From assembly GCA_964398215.1 (NCBI GenBank), contig CAYNNP010000043.1, forward strand, positions 1-32,659: a stretch of 32,659 bases of DNA, written 5' to 3'. Source of the stretch: CAYNNP01 sp964398215 (lineage in GTDB: Bacteria > Planctomycetota > Planctomycetia > Pirellulales > Pirellulaceae). Below are positions 25,210 to 32,659 of this stretch, in pieces. Every line of letters begins with the position of its first letter. Within the stretch, counting starts at the first letter, position 1. The position numbers and the translations under genes are program-made. The notes below the pieces were generated by a model that saw only the letters and a list, made by a program, of their open reading frames with translations, did no database searches and was not told the origin of the DNA.

Positions 25210-27468
25210 GTGCACTTACCCGATTTTGAATCCATGCGAATAATGTTCACACTGCTTGCTGGAGCAGTCTTTGCCGTGGCTGTGTTCGGTCAGCAAAACG
25301 AAAACTTGGTGCCCAACGCGAGCGCCGAACTCGGTGAATCCGAACCAACTGGTTGGAAGTTTTCAAAATGGGCGGAAGCAGTCGGGCAGTGGGACGACAC
25401 GCATGCCTTTCACGACAACAAGAGCTTGAAAGTTACCGGGCTGAATGCGGGTTGGGGGACGACGGTTTCCGTTCAACCAGGATCGCTGCATAAATTTTCG
25501 CTGCGCTATCGCCAGTCAGGACCGGCTTCACGAATTGTGACTTATGTGCGTGATAAAACGCGTGGCAGCAAACCGTTGCTTTATCGCAGCCAAGTTACCA
25601 TCGGCAAGGACAGCAAGAGTGGCTTTGTGGATGGACAGTACGTCGAAGGCGCCGACCAGAACGGGTGGGTCAAATACGAAGCTGGTGTGTTTGTGCCCAA
25701 GCAAGGCACTGAGGCTGTTTCAATACTCGTGAAATTGGTCAGCAAGGACCCGCAAGCAGCTTTGTGGCTGGATGACTTTCGAGTCGTTGCGACCGTGCCG
25801 CAACCGCTGCCGAAAACCGCGGCCGTGGTCCGCCGGATCCCCGGCGCCATGATCTGGACGGAGAACGCGAACCGAAAGATTTTGATCGACCAGCCGCCGC
25901 CGAGCGTGTATGACGTCGACGCAATCGACTTGGATTTGGCGCGAGGAGAGTACGGTGTTATTCAAATAGCGGTGCGCCCAACAGTAGCTTGGGCTGACGT
26001 TGATTGGACGTGGACGAATTTCATGCACCTGCGAACTCGTGTTGGTGATTTTGGGTTGCAATGTCGTTTGCTGGAATACGTCAACATCGACAACGCGAAG
26101 AAACCGTTTGGGCGATCTGGTCTGCACCCAGATCCGCTAACACGTCGACTTCCCTGTCAGATCGATGCGAACAAAAACCAATCGTTTTGGTTCACGATCA
26201 AGATCCCGGCCGACCAGACTGCGGGCATTTACCGGGCACAATTGAAGCTGAATCGCGGTGGCAAAGAGATCACAAGGGTGCCGGTGAAAGTACGTGTGCG
26301 AGATTTTGTGTTGCCGGCGATTCCCAGCATCGATGTTGTCGCTCGAATGCATCCTACCGAAGTTCGCAAAGCCGAAAGCGGTGACGATGACGAAGTCCTG
26401 AAACGATACTACGCCAGCTACTTTGAAAATCGTACGCGATGTAGCGTTTTTGCTCCCATCGGCGTTCGCTTGAAAGGAAATGTGGCGACGGTGAGCGCCG
26501 ATCGATTCATTGACCACCGAAAGTATGTAAACGATCAGTTTGGGCCTCGCCCGTTTTTCTTGCCGTTGATCTGGATCAGCCACGACAAACACCGCATGCC
26601 GACCGATGCAACTTGGAAGGGCCGGAAGATATTTGCCAACGAAACGATGGACAAACTGCATCCTGACTTTGAACAACCGTTCCGCGATTTCGCAAACCAA
26701 TTGGTCGCCAAGCTCAAGCGGGAAGGACTGTTTCATCAACCGGTCGCTCGCTTTATCGACGAGCCCGCCTTGACCCACGCGCCGACGGTGACCGCGATAC
26801 GCACGTTGGCTGGCTTGTTGAAATCCATCGATCCTAGTATTCAGCTTTCGATGACAACCACGTCGCCGCACCCAGAACTTTTTGGTTCAATCGATAACTG
26901 GGTGCTGCACACCGATTCATGGCAACGAAGTTCGCGCGACATTGCTGCCGCCAAAAAAAGCGGTGCCAAGATTTGGGTCTACAACAATGCGATCGCTTAT
27001 GTCGAACAAGAACGCATTCGGATCCGAGCGTGGCCTTGGCTGTTGAAGAAGTACGATGTCGACGGCACGTACTCCTGGTGCGGAACCACGAACTGGCGAA
27101 ACGAACGAGCGAACCCATGGGAAAACGGTATCAGCTACTTTGAAGTGCTCTTTTATCCGCCGCGTGACTCGACGGAGCAAGGTCCAATCGAATCGGTGCG
27201 CTGGCAGCTATTCCGGCAAGGTTTGCAAGACTACGAATACTTGGAGATGGCACAAACGCTAGCCGATCGCTGTCAGGCTGCCAGCAAAACGACCGCCGCC
27301 AAGCAAGGCCGTGTGGCAGTCGAGCATGCGCTGGCGTTGGTCGAGCGATGGCCACACGTTCGACCTGCGATCGACCGTCCCTACCAACGAGACGTCTTGC
27401 AATACGAAGCTGCCCGAAAAGAACTGGCGGATGCGATCGAAGCGATGCAAGAATCGATAGGGCAATAA
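25210..27468 (+). CDS. Secreted DUF4091/GH123-like glycoside hydrolase
   Basis: A 752-residue exported protein with a signal segment (MRIMFTLLAGAVFAVAVFG) followed by a beta-sandwich, carbohydrate-binding-like domain (about 30-190: NLVPNASAELGESEPTGWKF). A middle region and a C-terminal DUF4091/GH123-type barrel follow. The probable catalytic Asp-Glu pair is in ARFIDEPAL (Asp517-Glu518), and the family's C-terminal stretch GPIESVRWQLFRQGLQDYEYLEM is clear. GH123 enzymes act on N-acetyl-galactosaminides by substrate-assisted catalysis, so a role in breaking down marine or host glycans is plausible (inference). The start may be GTG 25210 or ATG 25234. It is divergent from the FG-GAP gene, with a 261-bp promoter region between. 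Confidence 0.85.
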   Translation: MHLPDFESMRIMFTLLAGAVFAVAVFGQQNENLVPNASAELGESEPTGWKFSKWAEAVGQWDDTHAFHDNKSLKVTGLNAGWGTTVSVQPGSLHKFSLRYRQSGPASRIVTYVRDKTRGSKPLLYRSQVTIGKDSKSGFVDGQYVEGADQNGWVKYEAGVFVPKQGTEAVSILVKLVSKDPQAALWLDDFRVVATVPQPLPKTAAVVRRIPGAMIWTENANRKILIDQPPPSVYDVDAIDLDLARGEYGVIQIAVRPTVAWADVDWTWTNFMHLRTRVGDFGLQCRLLEYVNIDNAKKPFGRSGLHPDPLTRRLPCQIDANKNQSFWFTIKIPADQTAGIYRAQLKLNRGGKEITRVPVKVRVRDFVLPAIPSIDVVARMHPTEVRKAESGDDDEVLKRYYASYFENRTRCSVFAPIGVRLKGNVATVSADRFIDHRKYVNDQFGPRPFFLPLIWISHDKHRMPTDATWKGRKIFANETMDKLHPDFEQPFRDFANQLVAKLKREGLFHQPVARFIDEPALTHAPTVTAIRTLAGLLKSIDPSIQLSMTTTSPHPELFGSIDNWVLHTDSWQRSSRDIAAAKKSGAKIWVYNNAIAYVEQERIRIRAWPWLLKKYDVDGTYSWCGTTNWRNERANPWENGISYFEVLFYPPRDSTEQGPIESVRWQLFRQGLQDYEYLEMAQTLADRCQAASKTTAAKQGRVAVEHALALVERWPHVRPAIDRPYQRDVLQYEAARKELADAIEAMQESIGQ

Positions 27469-27511
27469 AAGGTATGAGTGGTTTGTCGAATTTTTGCGCT
27501 GCATATTCTTG

Positions 27512-27588
27512 TGAGCCGATGGCGCTAGCCACGGGCCGCGAAGGATTGCGTTATCACTACAAGACCCGCGGCTAGCGCCGTCGGCTCA
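27512..27588. repeat. Intergenic imperfect palindrome, family B, copy 1
   Basis: The arms begin TGAGCCG and contain a core like GGCGCTAGCCGCGGG. The 24-nt arms differ at 2 positions and the spacer is about 29 nt. It shares the TGAGCCG end with family A but has a different inner core. It lies in the gene-free stretch 27469-27798, between the GH123-like and Gfo/Idh genes, which converge here. Confidence 0.85.
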
Positions 27589-27643
27589 GAGGTATCTGAA
27601 TCACGAGTGCACAGTTCATCCAACTTGGCGCTGGCAGCGCAAA

Positions 27644-27719
27644 TGAGCCGATGGGCGATAGCCCCGGTTATTGGCGGTTCTGTTTGCGCTCGAAACCGGG
27701 GCTATCGCCCTGCGGCTCA
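27644..27719. repeat. Intergenic imperfect palindrome, family A, copy 2
   Basis: Arms of 26 nt (27644-27669 and 27694-27719) match at 24 positions. The core is GGGCGATAGCCCCGGTT and the spacer ends GCTCGAA, as in A1. The flank 27618-27643 (ATCCAACTTGGCGCTGGC...) recurs near 32572. Confidence 0.88.
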
Positions 27720-27798
27720 GACACGAGCCACTTATGTTCCGACTAAATCAACATCGTTAAACGTTGCAGCAAATCGAAAACCGATTCACGAGCGATTG

Positions 27799-28848
27799 CT
27801 AAGCATGGTCTAGCTTGACGGCGCGACCGGATTTGGCGCTTTTGTAGATCGCTTCGATCAATTGAACACTTCGGCGACCTTCGTGGCCATCTAGCATCGA
27901 TGGGCGATCTTCATTGATCGATGCAACGACTTCTTCGAACAGCATTGTGTGACCACGGTGGTTGATTGCAGATGGATCCGACGCACCGCCACCAGAATCC
28001 GTATTGCCAGTCATCGTGCGGCGGATTTCGTCGTCATCCGGTGTTGATTCTGCAAAGTCCCATGTGATGATGTCTTCTTCTTCCAAGACAGCTGTTCCTT
28101 GGCTACCGCAGATTTCGATCTTCTTCAGCATTCCAGGGTACGCCGTCGTTGTCGCCTCGATAACTCCCAAAGCTCCGTTAACGAAGCGTAAGTTGGCGAT
28201 CACAATGTCTTCGACTTCGATTCGTTCGTGGGTCATCGTATCGGCCATCGCATAGACTTCTTTCACGTCGCCCATTAGCCACAGCAGAAGATCAACCGCA
28301 TGGATCGCTTGGTTCATCAGCGCGCCGCCGCCGTCCAAATCCCATGTGCCTCGCCACGCGCCGCTATCGTAATATTCTTGAGTCCGATACCACTTCACAT
28401 ACGCGTCGCCCATCGTGACTTTTCCAAAGCGGCCAGCATCGATCGCCGACTTCATCAGTTTGCTGGATTCGTGAAACCGGCTTTGGAACGTAACCGATAG
28501 CCGCACGCCGTTTCCAGCGCAGGCTTCGATAATCCGGTCGCAGCGCTCCGTAGTGACTTCAAGTGGTTTTTCAACAATCACGTGCTTGCCTGCGTTAGCG
28601 GCAGCGACCGCAGGATCCATGTGAGCGCCACTTGGGGTGCACACCGAAACGGCATGGACGTTTGGATCAGCCAACATGGCTTCCAGTGACTCATAGGCGT
28701 GGCAATCATGCGAAGCAGCGAACTCTGCGACGGCTTCCTTTCGGCGACCACAGACGCCCACAAGGTGCGCCCCCGATGCGTCACCGACAGCGCGTGCGTG
28801 ATAGTTTGCGATCATTCCACAGCCAACTAAGCCGATGCCGATACTCAT
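27799..28848 (-). CDS. Gfo/Idh/MocA family oxidoreductase
   Basis: A 349-residue NAD(P)-dependent sugar or inositol-type dehydrogenase. The Rossmann motif GLVGCGMIANYHARA (residues 6-20) and the signature VIVEKPLEVT (90-99, Lys94 near the catalytic site) are intact, as is MNQAIHAVDLLLWLMG (catalytic-site His). No signal peptide, so it is cytosolic, unlike many planctomycete Gfo/Idh proteins that carry a Tat signal. It is followed by the palindromic repeats and is divergent from mfd, with about 120 bp between. Substrate unknown. Confidence 0.92.
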   Translation of the reverse strand: MSIGIGLVGCGMIANYHARAVGDASGAHLVGVCGRRKEAVAEFAASHDCHAYESLEAMLADPNVHAVSVCTPSGAHMDPAVAAANAGKHVIVEKPLEVTTERCDRIIEACAGNGVRLSVTFQSRFHESSKLMKSAIDAGRFGKVTMGDAYVKWYRTQEYYDSGAWRGTWDLDGGGALMNQAIHAVDLLLWLMGDVKEVYAMADTMTHERIEVEDIVIANLRFVNGALGVIEATTTAYPGMLKKIEICGSQGTAVLEEEDIITWDFAESTPDDDEIRRTMTGNTDSGGGASDPSAINHRGHTMLFEEVVASINEDRPSMLDGHEGRRSVQLIEAIYKSAKSGRAVKLDHA

Positions 28849-28969
28849 ATTTGCGTTCTTTAGATTTTAAAGTTGGGAAATTCAGGTACATGCGGCCGAT
28901 CGTGGTTTCCAACCGGACGCTATCACGATACGTTTTTTAAAGAATCCTACCACCTCTGGTACCGGGTCT

Positions 28970-31900
28970 TTGGGAAACACGGCCACGAAAACCGCTTCAA
29001 GTTTATCCGACGTGCCTCATCTGTTGGATGAGTCCGCCAGTATCAACGTGCGCGTAGCCAACCTCAGCCCCGGTGATCGACTCGCGATTTCAGGTGTTTG
29101 GGGAGGCGTTCGTGGATTGCTGGCCGCCGCATTGGCTTCGCAAAATCCTAACATATTGTTGTTGTTGCCAAATGCTGCGGACGCTGACATCGTTGCCGGC
29201 GACATTGTGGCGTATGGCCAATGCGACGCGATCGCGTTGCCTTTGTCGTCCCGCCAAGGTCGCGGAGAGTCGATCCGTGACGCAGACTACGCCGAACGAG
29301 TTCAGGTTCTGCAGAAGCTTGGCGGGCGAGATTCCGAGAACACGGAAGCCTTGGTTGTAACGGCCTACATCGGTGGCGCGATGCAGCCTGTGCCAACACC
29401 AGAAAAACTGCAAGCCGCGACGCGGACTTTGCGTGTCGGCGATATTGTTGACCCGGAAGAAATCCGTCGCTGGCTAGCCGAAGCTGGTTTCGCAACGACG
29501 ACTGCAGTTCAATTGCCCGGCGAATTTGCCACGCGCGGTGGTTTGCTGGATGTGTATTCCGCCGATCACAGTTACCCCACTCGGATCGAATGGTTTGGTG
29601 ACGAAATCGAATCCATCCGCCGCTTTGATCCCGGCAGCCAGCGGTCGATCGAATCAACAAGCTCGATCGAGATCGCTGCGATCGGTGTGGAGAAAGACGA
29701 TCCAACGGCAGATCCTTACGACGCGCCCACTGCCAACGATCAAGACGACCAGACGCTGCCAGCGGGCGATGCAGCCAACGGACTGATCTCGGATTACTTG
29801 CCAGCAGATACGTTGGTGGTGATTGTTGATCCAACTGGTTGCGAAGCGTCTGCAAAAAAATTGATCCAGCGCTCGCCTGATACGGCGGAGTTCAGGCCTT
29901 ATGCCGACCTGTTGACTTCATTGGATGCGTTTCGAGTCATCACCGCCGAGTCGTTACCGGAAGCGACCGGTGACGAGGTTTTGGATCTTGAGACGAATTC
30001 GGCCGATAGTTTCGCAGCCGACTTGGAGGAAACCAAGCAGCGTGTCGATACGGTGGCGGCGGGGCATCATGTATTGGTCGTCGGCGATACCGGTGGCGAC
30101 GCCGAGCGGCTGAGTGAGTTATTGCGTGACACCGAAGCTTCGCGATCAGGTCGTTTGCATTTGAGCGTTGCCCAGCTCAGTGGTGGTTACCGTTTGCTGT
30201 CGGCCAAGACTCTTGTGTTGACGGGCGCGGAACTATTTCACCGCAGCCCAGTTCGCCGCGGCAAAACAAGGGCTCGCGGCAAACCGATCACCAATACGCT
30301 GCAACTAGAAGCCGGTGATTTGGTCGTTCATCTTTCGCATGGAATCGGTTTGTACCGTGGCTTGCAAACGATTGAAAAGAACGGCCAGCATGTTGAACAC
30401 TTGATGATTGAGTTCGACGGTGGCTCCAAGATCTATGTGCCAGCGTCACGAATCGGTTTGGTGCAACGCTACATTGGCGGAACAAAATCGACACCCAAGT
30501 TAGCAAAGATCGGCGGGCAAGCCTGGAATCGCCAACGTAAAGCTGCTGAGTCTGCGGTCACCGACATGGCGGGTGAATTGCTTGACCTTCAAGCCTCCCG
30601 TGCGTCGCGTCCGGGATTGGCGTTCGACAACGACAATGAGTGGCAGCGGCAGTTCGAAGCGAGCTTTCCGTACGTTGAAACTCCCGACCAAGTTACCGCG
30701 ATCGATTCTTGTAAAGTCGATATGGAATTGTCCAAACCGATGGATCGGCTGATTTGCGGAGATGTTGGTTTTGGCAAAACCGAAGTCGCGATGCGCGCTG
30801 CGTTCAAAGCAGTCCTGTCTGGTTACCAAGTCGCAGTCTTGGTGCCGACAACCGTCTTGGCGGAACAGCACTATCACAACTTTTGCAACCGAATGGCTGA
30901 GTTTCCAGTCAAGATTGCCAAGCTGAGTCGTTTTTGCACGGCCGCTGAACAGCGTCAAAGCGTGAGAGAAATCCGTGAGGGCAAAGTCGATATCGTTGTT
31001 GGAACACACCGCATCGCCAGCAAGGATGTCAAGTTTTCCAATCTTGGTTTGGTCGTGATCGACGAAGAACAGCGTTTTGGCGTGGCTGTCAAAGAACGAT
31101 TGAAAACGCTGCACAGCAATGTCGATGTATTGACGCTTTCAGCGACTCCGATTCCGCGTACGTTGCACATGGCATTGGTTGGTGTGCGAGACATTAGTAA
31201 TCTGGAAACACCGCCCGCGGAACGTCGAAGCGTCGAAACGAATGTGGTGCGCTGGGACGATCACCTGATTCGCGATGCGATCATCCGCGAATTGAATCGC
31301 GGTGGGCAGATTTACTTTGTCCACAATCGCATTGGCGATATCGAATCCGTAGCGGCGAAAATTCGCAACATCGTTCCCGAGATTAGGATCGTGATCGGCC
31401 ACGGCCAGATGGGCGAAGGCCAACTGGAACAAGTCATGGTTGATTTCATCGACCACAAATACGATTTGCTGCTGGCGACTACGATCATCGAAAGTGGATT
31501 GGACATACCGAACGCCAACACAATTTTCATCGATGATGCAGACCGGTATGGCTTGAGCGATCTACATCAACTTCGTGGGCGAGTTGGACGCTACAAACAT
31601 CAAGCGTACTGCTACATGTTGGTTGCTCAGCACAAACATCTTTCACCGGAATCCAGCAAACGCCTACGTGCGATCGAAGAGTTCAGCCAAATGGGCGCTG
31701 GGTTTGCGATTTCGATGCGCGATCTTGAAATCCGAGGTGCTGGGAACCTGCTGGGCACCCAACAAAGTGGTCACATCGCGGCGATTGGCTACGAAATGTA
31801 TTGTGAACTTTTGGAAGACGCTGTGCGCAGCGCCCAAAATTTGCCGCCCAAGCTGTCTGCAGATGTGGACATTGACCTGCCCGTAGAAGCTTATTTGCCA

Positions 31901-32341
31901 GAAGACTATGTTCCGGACCTACGACACAAGATTGATTTGTACCGTCGTATGGCCAAGACCAATAGTGCGTCTGAAGTGGAAGGAATCCGCGAGGAATTGA
32001 TCGACCGGTTTGGACCGATCCCAGAAATTGCCGCGCGGATGATTGAGCTTGCCGAGTTGCGTTTGGACGCAGCAGCTTGGCAGATATCTGCGGTTACCCA
32101 CGATGCTCGGTTCATCGTTTTGCACTACACGGCTCGCGCTCGGATCGAACAACTTTCATTGAACAGTGTTGTTCCCGTTCGAATCGTGGATAACAAGAAA
32201 GCGTACATACCAATACGCCCGCAGAAAAAGCCCGGCGCGACCAAACCGCCGCCAAAGAACCATCCAGGCATGGACATCGATACTGCAGGAGGCGTGGGAT
32301 GGTTGAAACTCGCCCGCGCAGTTCTCAGCTTCGAACGCTGA
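28970..32341 (+). CDS. mfd: Transcription-repair coupling factor
   Basis: A 1123-residue Mfd: it removes RNA polymerase stalled at DNA damage and recruits UvrA. Order: UvrB-like N-terminal modules (about 1-400; VWGGVRGLLAAAL, FATRGGLLDVYS), the CarD-like RNA-polymerase-interacting domain (about 445-505; GDLVVHLSHGIGLYRG), and the translocase with Walker A GDVGFGKTEV (Lys603), DEEQ (698-701), SATPIPRT and RGRVGR (869-874). The C-terminal TRCF domain ends near 1090. The start is TTG 28970 with no strong Shine-Dalgarno, so the true start may differ by a few residues. The length is normal. The N-terminal modules are less conserved than the translocase, as is usual. Confidence 0.95.
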   Translation: MGNTATKTASSLSDVPHLLDESASINVRVANLSPGDRLAISGVWGGVRGLLAAALASQNPNILLLLPNAADADIVAGDIVAYGQCDAIALPLSSRQGRGESIRDADYAERVQVLQKLGGRDSENTEALVVTAYIGGAMQPVPTPEKLQAATRTLRVGDIVDPEEIRRWLAEAGFATTTAVQLPGEFATRGGLLDVYSADHSYPTRIEWFGDEIESIRRFDPGSQRSIESTSSIEIAAIGVEKDDPTADPYDAPTANDQDDQTLPAGDAANGLISDYLPADTLVVIVDPTGCEASAKKLIQRSPDTAEFRPYADLLTSLDAFRVITAESLPEATGDEVLDLETNSADSFAADLEETKQRVDTVAAGHHVLVVGDTGGDAERLSELLRDTEASRSGRLHLSVAQLSGGYRLLSAKTLVLTGAELFHRSPVRRGKTRARGKPITNTLQLEAGDLVVHLSHGIGLYRGLQTIEKNGQHVEHLMIEFDGGSKIYVPASRIGLVQRYIGGTKSTPKLAKIGGQAWNRQRKAAESAVTDMAGELLDLQASRASRPGLAFDNDNEWQRQFEASFPYVETPDQVTAIDSCKVDMELSKPMDRLICGDVGFGKTEVAMRAAFKAVLSGYQVAVLVPTTVLAEQHYHNFCNRMAEFPVKIAKLSRFCTAAEQRQSVREIREGKVDIVVGTHRIASKDVKFSNLGLVVIDEEQRFGVAVKERLKTLHSNVDVLTLSATPIPRTLHMALVGVRDISNLETPPAERRSVETNVVRWDDHLIRDAIIRELNRGGQIYFVHNRIGDIESVAAKIRNIVPEIRIVIGHGQMGEGQLEQVMVDFIDHKYDLLLATTIIESGLDIPNANTIFIDDADRYGLSDLHQLRGRVGRYKHQAYCYMLVAQHKHLSPESSKRLRAIEEFSQMGAGFAISMRDLEIRGAGNLLGTQQSGHIAAIGYEMYCELLEDAVRSAQNLPPKLSADVDIDLPVEAYLPEDYVPDLRHKIDLYRRMAKTNSASEVEGIREELIDRFGPIPEIAARMIELAELRLDAAAWQISAVTHDARFIVLHYTARARIEQLSLNSVVPVRIVDNKKAYIPIRPQKKPGATKPPPKNHPGMDIDTAGGVGWLKLARAVLSFER

Positions 32342-32396
32342 ATGAATCCAGCGCTCTCAGGTTTTGGCGTAGTGAACGTCGTCAACGGCGATTTAC

Positions 32397-32420
32397 TGAG
32401 CCGACGGCGCTAGCCGCGGG
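32397..32420. repeat. Family B half-palindrome (copy 2)
   Basis: A single arm reading TGAGCCGACGGCGCTAGC and on to GCGGG, with no matching second arm before the next element. It shows the B core fused directly ahead of an A element, in the same order as at 27512-27719. Confidence 0.75.
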
Positions 32421-32437
32421 CCTTGTTGTGACGCAAA

Positions 32438-32512
32438 TGAGCCGATGGGCGATAGCCCCGGTTATTGACGGTCTTGTTGTGCTCGAAACCGGGGCTATCG
32501 CCCTGCGGCTCA
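32438..32512. repeat. Intergenic imperfect palindrome, family A, copy 3
   Basis: Left arm 32438-32463 and right arm 32487-32512 around a spacer ending GCTCGAA. It is nearly identical to A2 in its arms and lies just downstream of mfd. Confidence 0.88.
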
Positions 32513-32596
32513 AAGGTTTCTGAATGATGAGTGCACGTCCTGCAGCATCTGCATGATCTCACGCTCAGGTTATCCAACTCGGCGCCGACAGCAAAT

Positions 32597-32629
32597 GTGC
32601 CGCACTCGAAACCGGGGCTATCGCCCTTG
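32597..32629. repeat. Truncated family A element (copy 4)
   Basis: Only the start TGTGCCGCA, the CTCGAA spacer end and the inner right arm (ACCGGGGCTATCGCCC) remain; most of the left arm is missing. The flank 32572-32596 (ATCCAACTCGGCGCCGAC...) matches the flank of A2. The stretch 32342-32659 holds these repeats and no gene I can support. Confidence 0.7.
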
Positions 32630-32659
32630 TCTTTACCCACAACTACTTGGCCCAAAAGC

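Noticed and set aside
27607..27813. Short coding frames across the A/B palindromes
   Set aside because: The translated product is just the repeat itself (MSRWAIAPVI-type), which recurs at other copies; no ribosome-binding site.

Overview
This window looks like a chromosomal segment from a planctomycete, most likely of the Rhodopirellula/Pirellulaceae type. The signs are many secreted proteins of planctomycete-typical make-up (FG-GAP repeats, a DUF4091/GH123-like hydrolase, a prenyltransferase-repeat plus DUF4159-like protein), a MoxR/DUF58 pair, a SpoVG homologue carrying a zinc ribbon, and short palindromic intergenic repeats. No CRISPR array, rRNA, tRNA, prophage or transposase was seen. 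The taxonomic call is inference from gene content.

The most interesting signal is two genes interrupted by in-frame TGA codons that look like selenocysteine (Sec) codons. (1) 647-874 (+) encodes a 75-residue SelW/Rdx-family protein with a CxxU motif. A 5-bp hairpin with a GGUCU loop, the same loop as the E. coli fdhF SECIS, lies 16 nt after the UGA. (2) 23266-24948 (-) would be a single 560-residue secreted protein: a DsbD-N-like redox domain followed by FG-GAP repeats, with a UGA-UGC pair (vicinal Sec-Cys) at residues 235-236 and a 6-bp SECIS-like hairpin 13 nt downstream. Ordinary gene calling would miss the first gene and split the second in two.

Layout. 1-5000: a small dual-specificity-phosphatase-like protein (-) diverges from the SelW-like gene, followed by a secreted alpha/beta hydrolase, chorismate synthase (aroC) and a membrane-anchored protein of unknown function. 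5000-9300: a PilZ protein with its own promoter and leader hairpin, a Gly-rich outer-membrane protein broken by a 100-N assembly gap, and a secreted protein. The last two are each closed by a strong intrinsic terminator. 9300-13800: a sugar-phosphate isomerase/epimerase-like TIM barrel, an Asp/Glu racemase and a hybrid PAS/GAF histidine kinase with a C-terminal receiver. 13800-17400 (-): a possible 34-residue peptide gene, then a tight operon moxR - DUF58 - rluA-like pseudouridine synthase - MoCo-carrier-like protein. 17500-19900 (+): a secreted prenyltransferase-repeat protein divergent from moxR. 19900-23020 (-): methyltransferase - ispE - spoVG(Zn) - FHA. 23266-24948 (-): the DsbD-N/FG-GAP selenoprotein candidate, divergent from a GH123-like glycosidase (+). 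27799-28848 (-): a Gfo/Idh/MocA oxidoreductase. 28970-32341 (+): mfd.

Three intergenic regions (about 11.06 kb, 27.5-27.7 kb and 32.4-32.63 kb) carry members of two related families of imperfect palindromes. They share ends, and two of the regions also share flanking sequence, so they are probably dispersed non-autonomous or REP-like elements.
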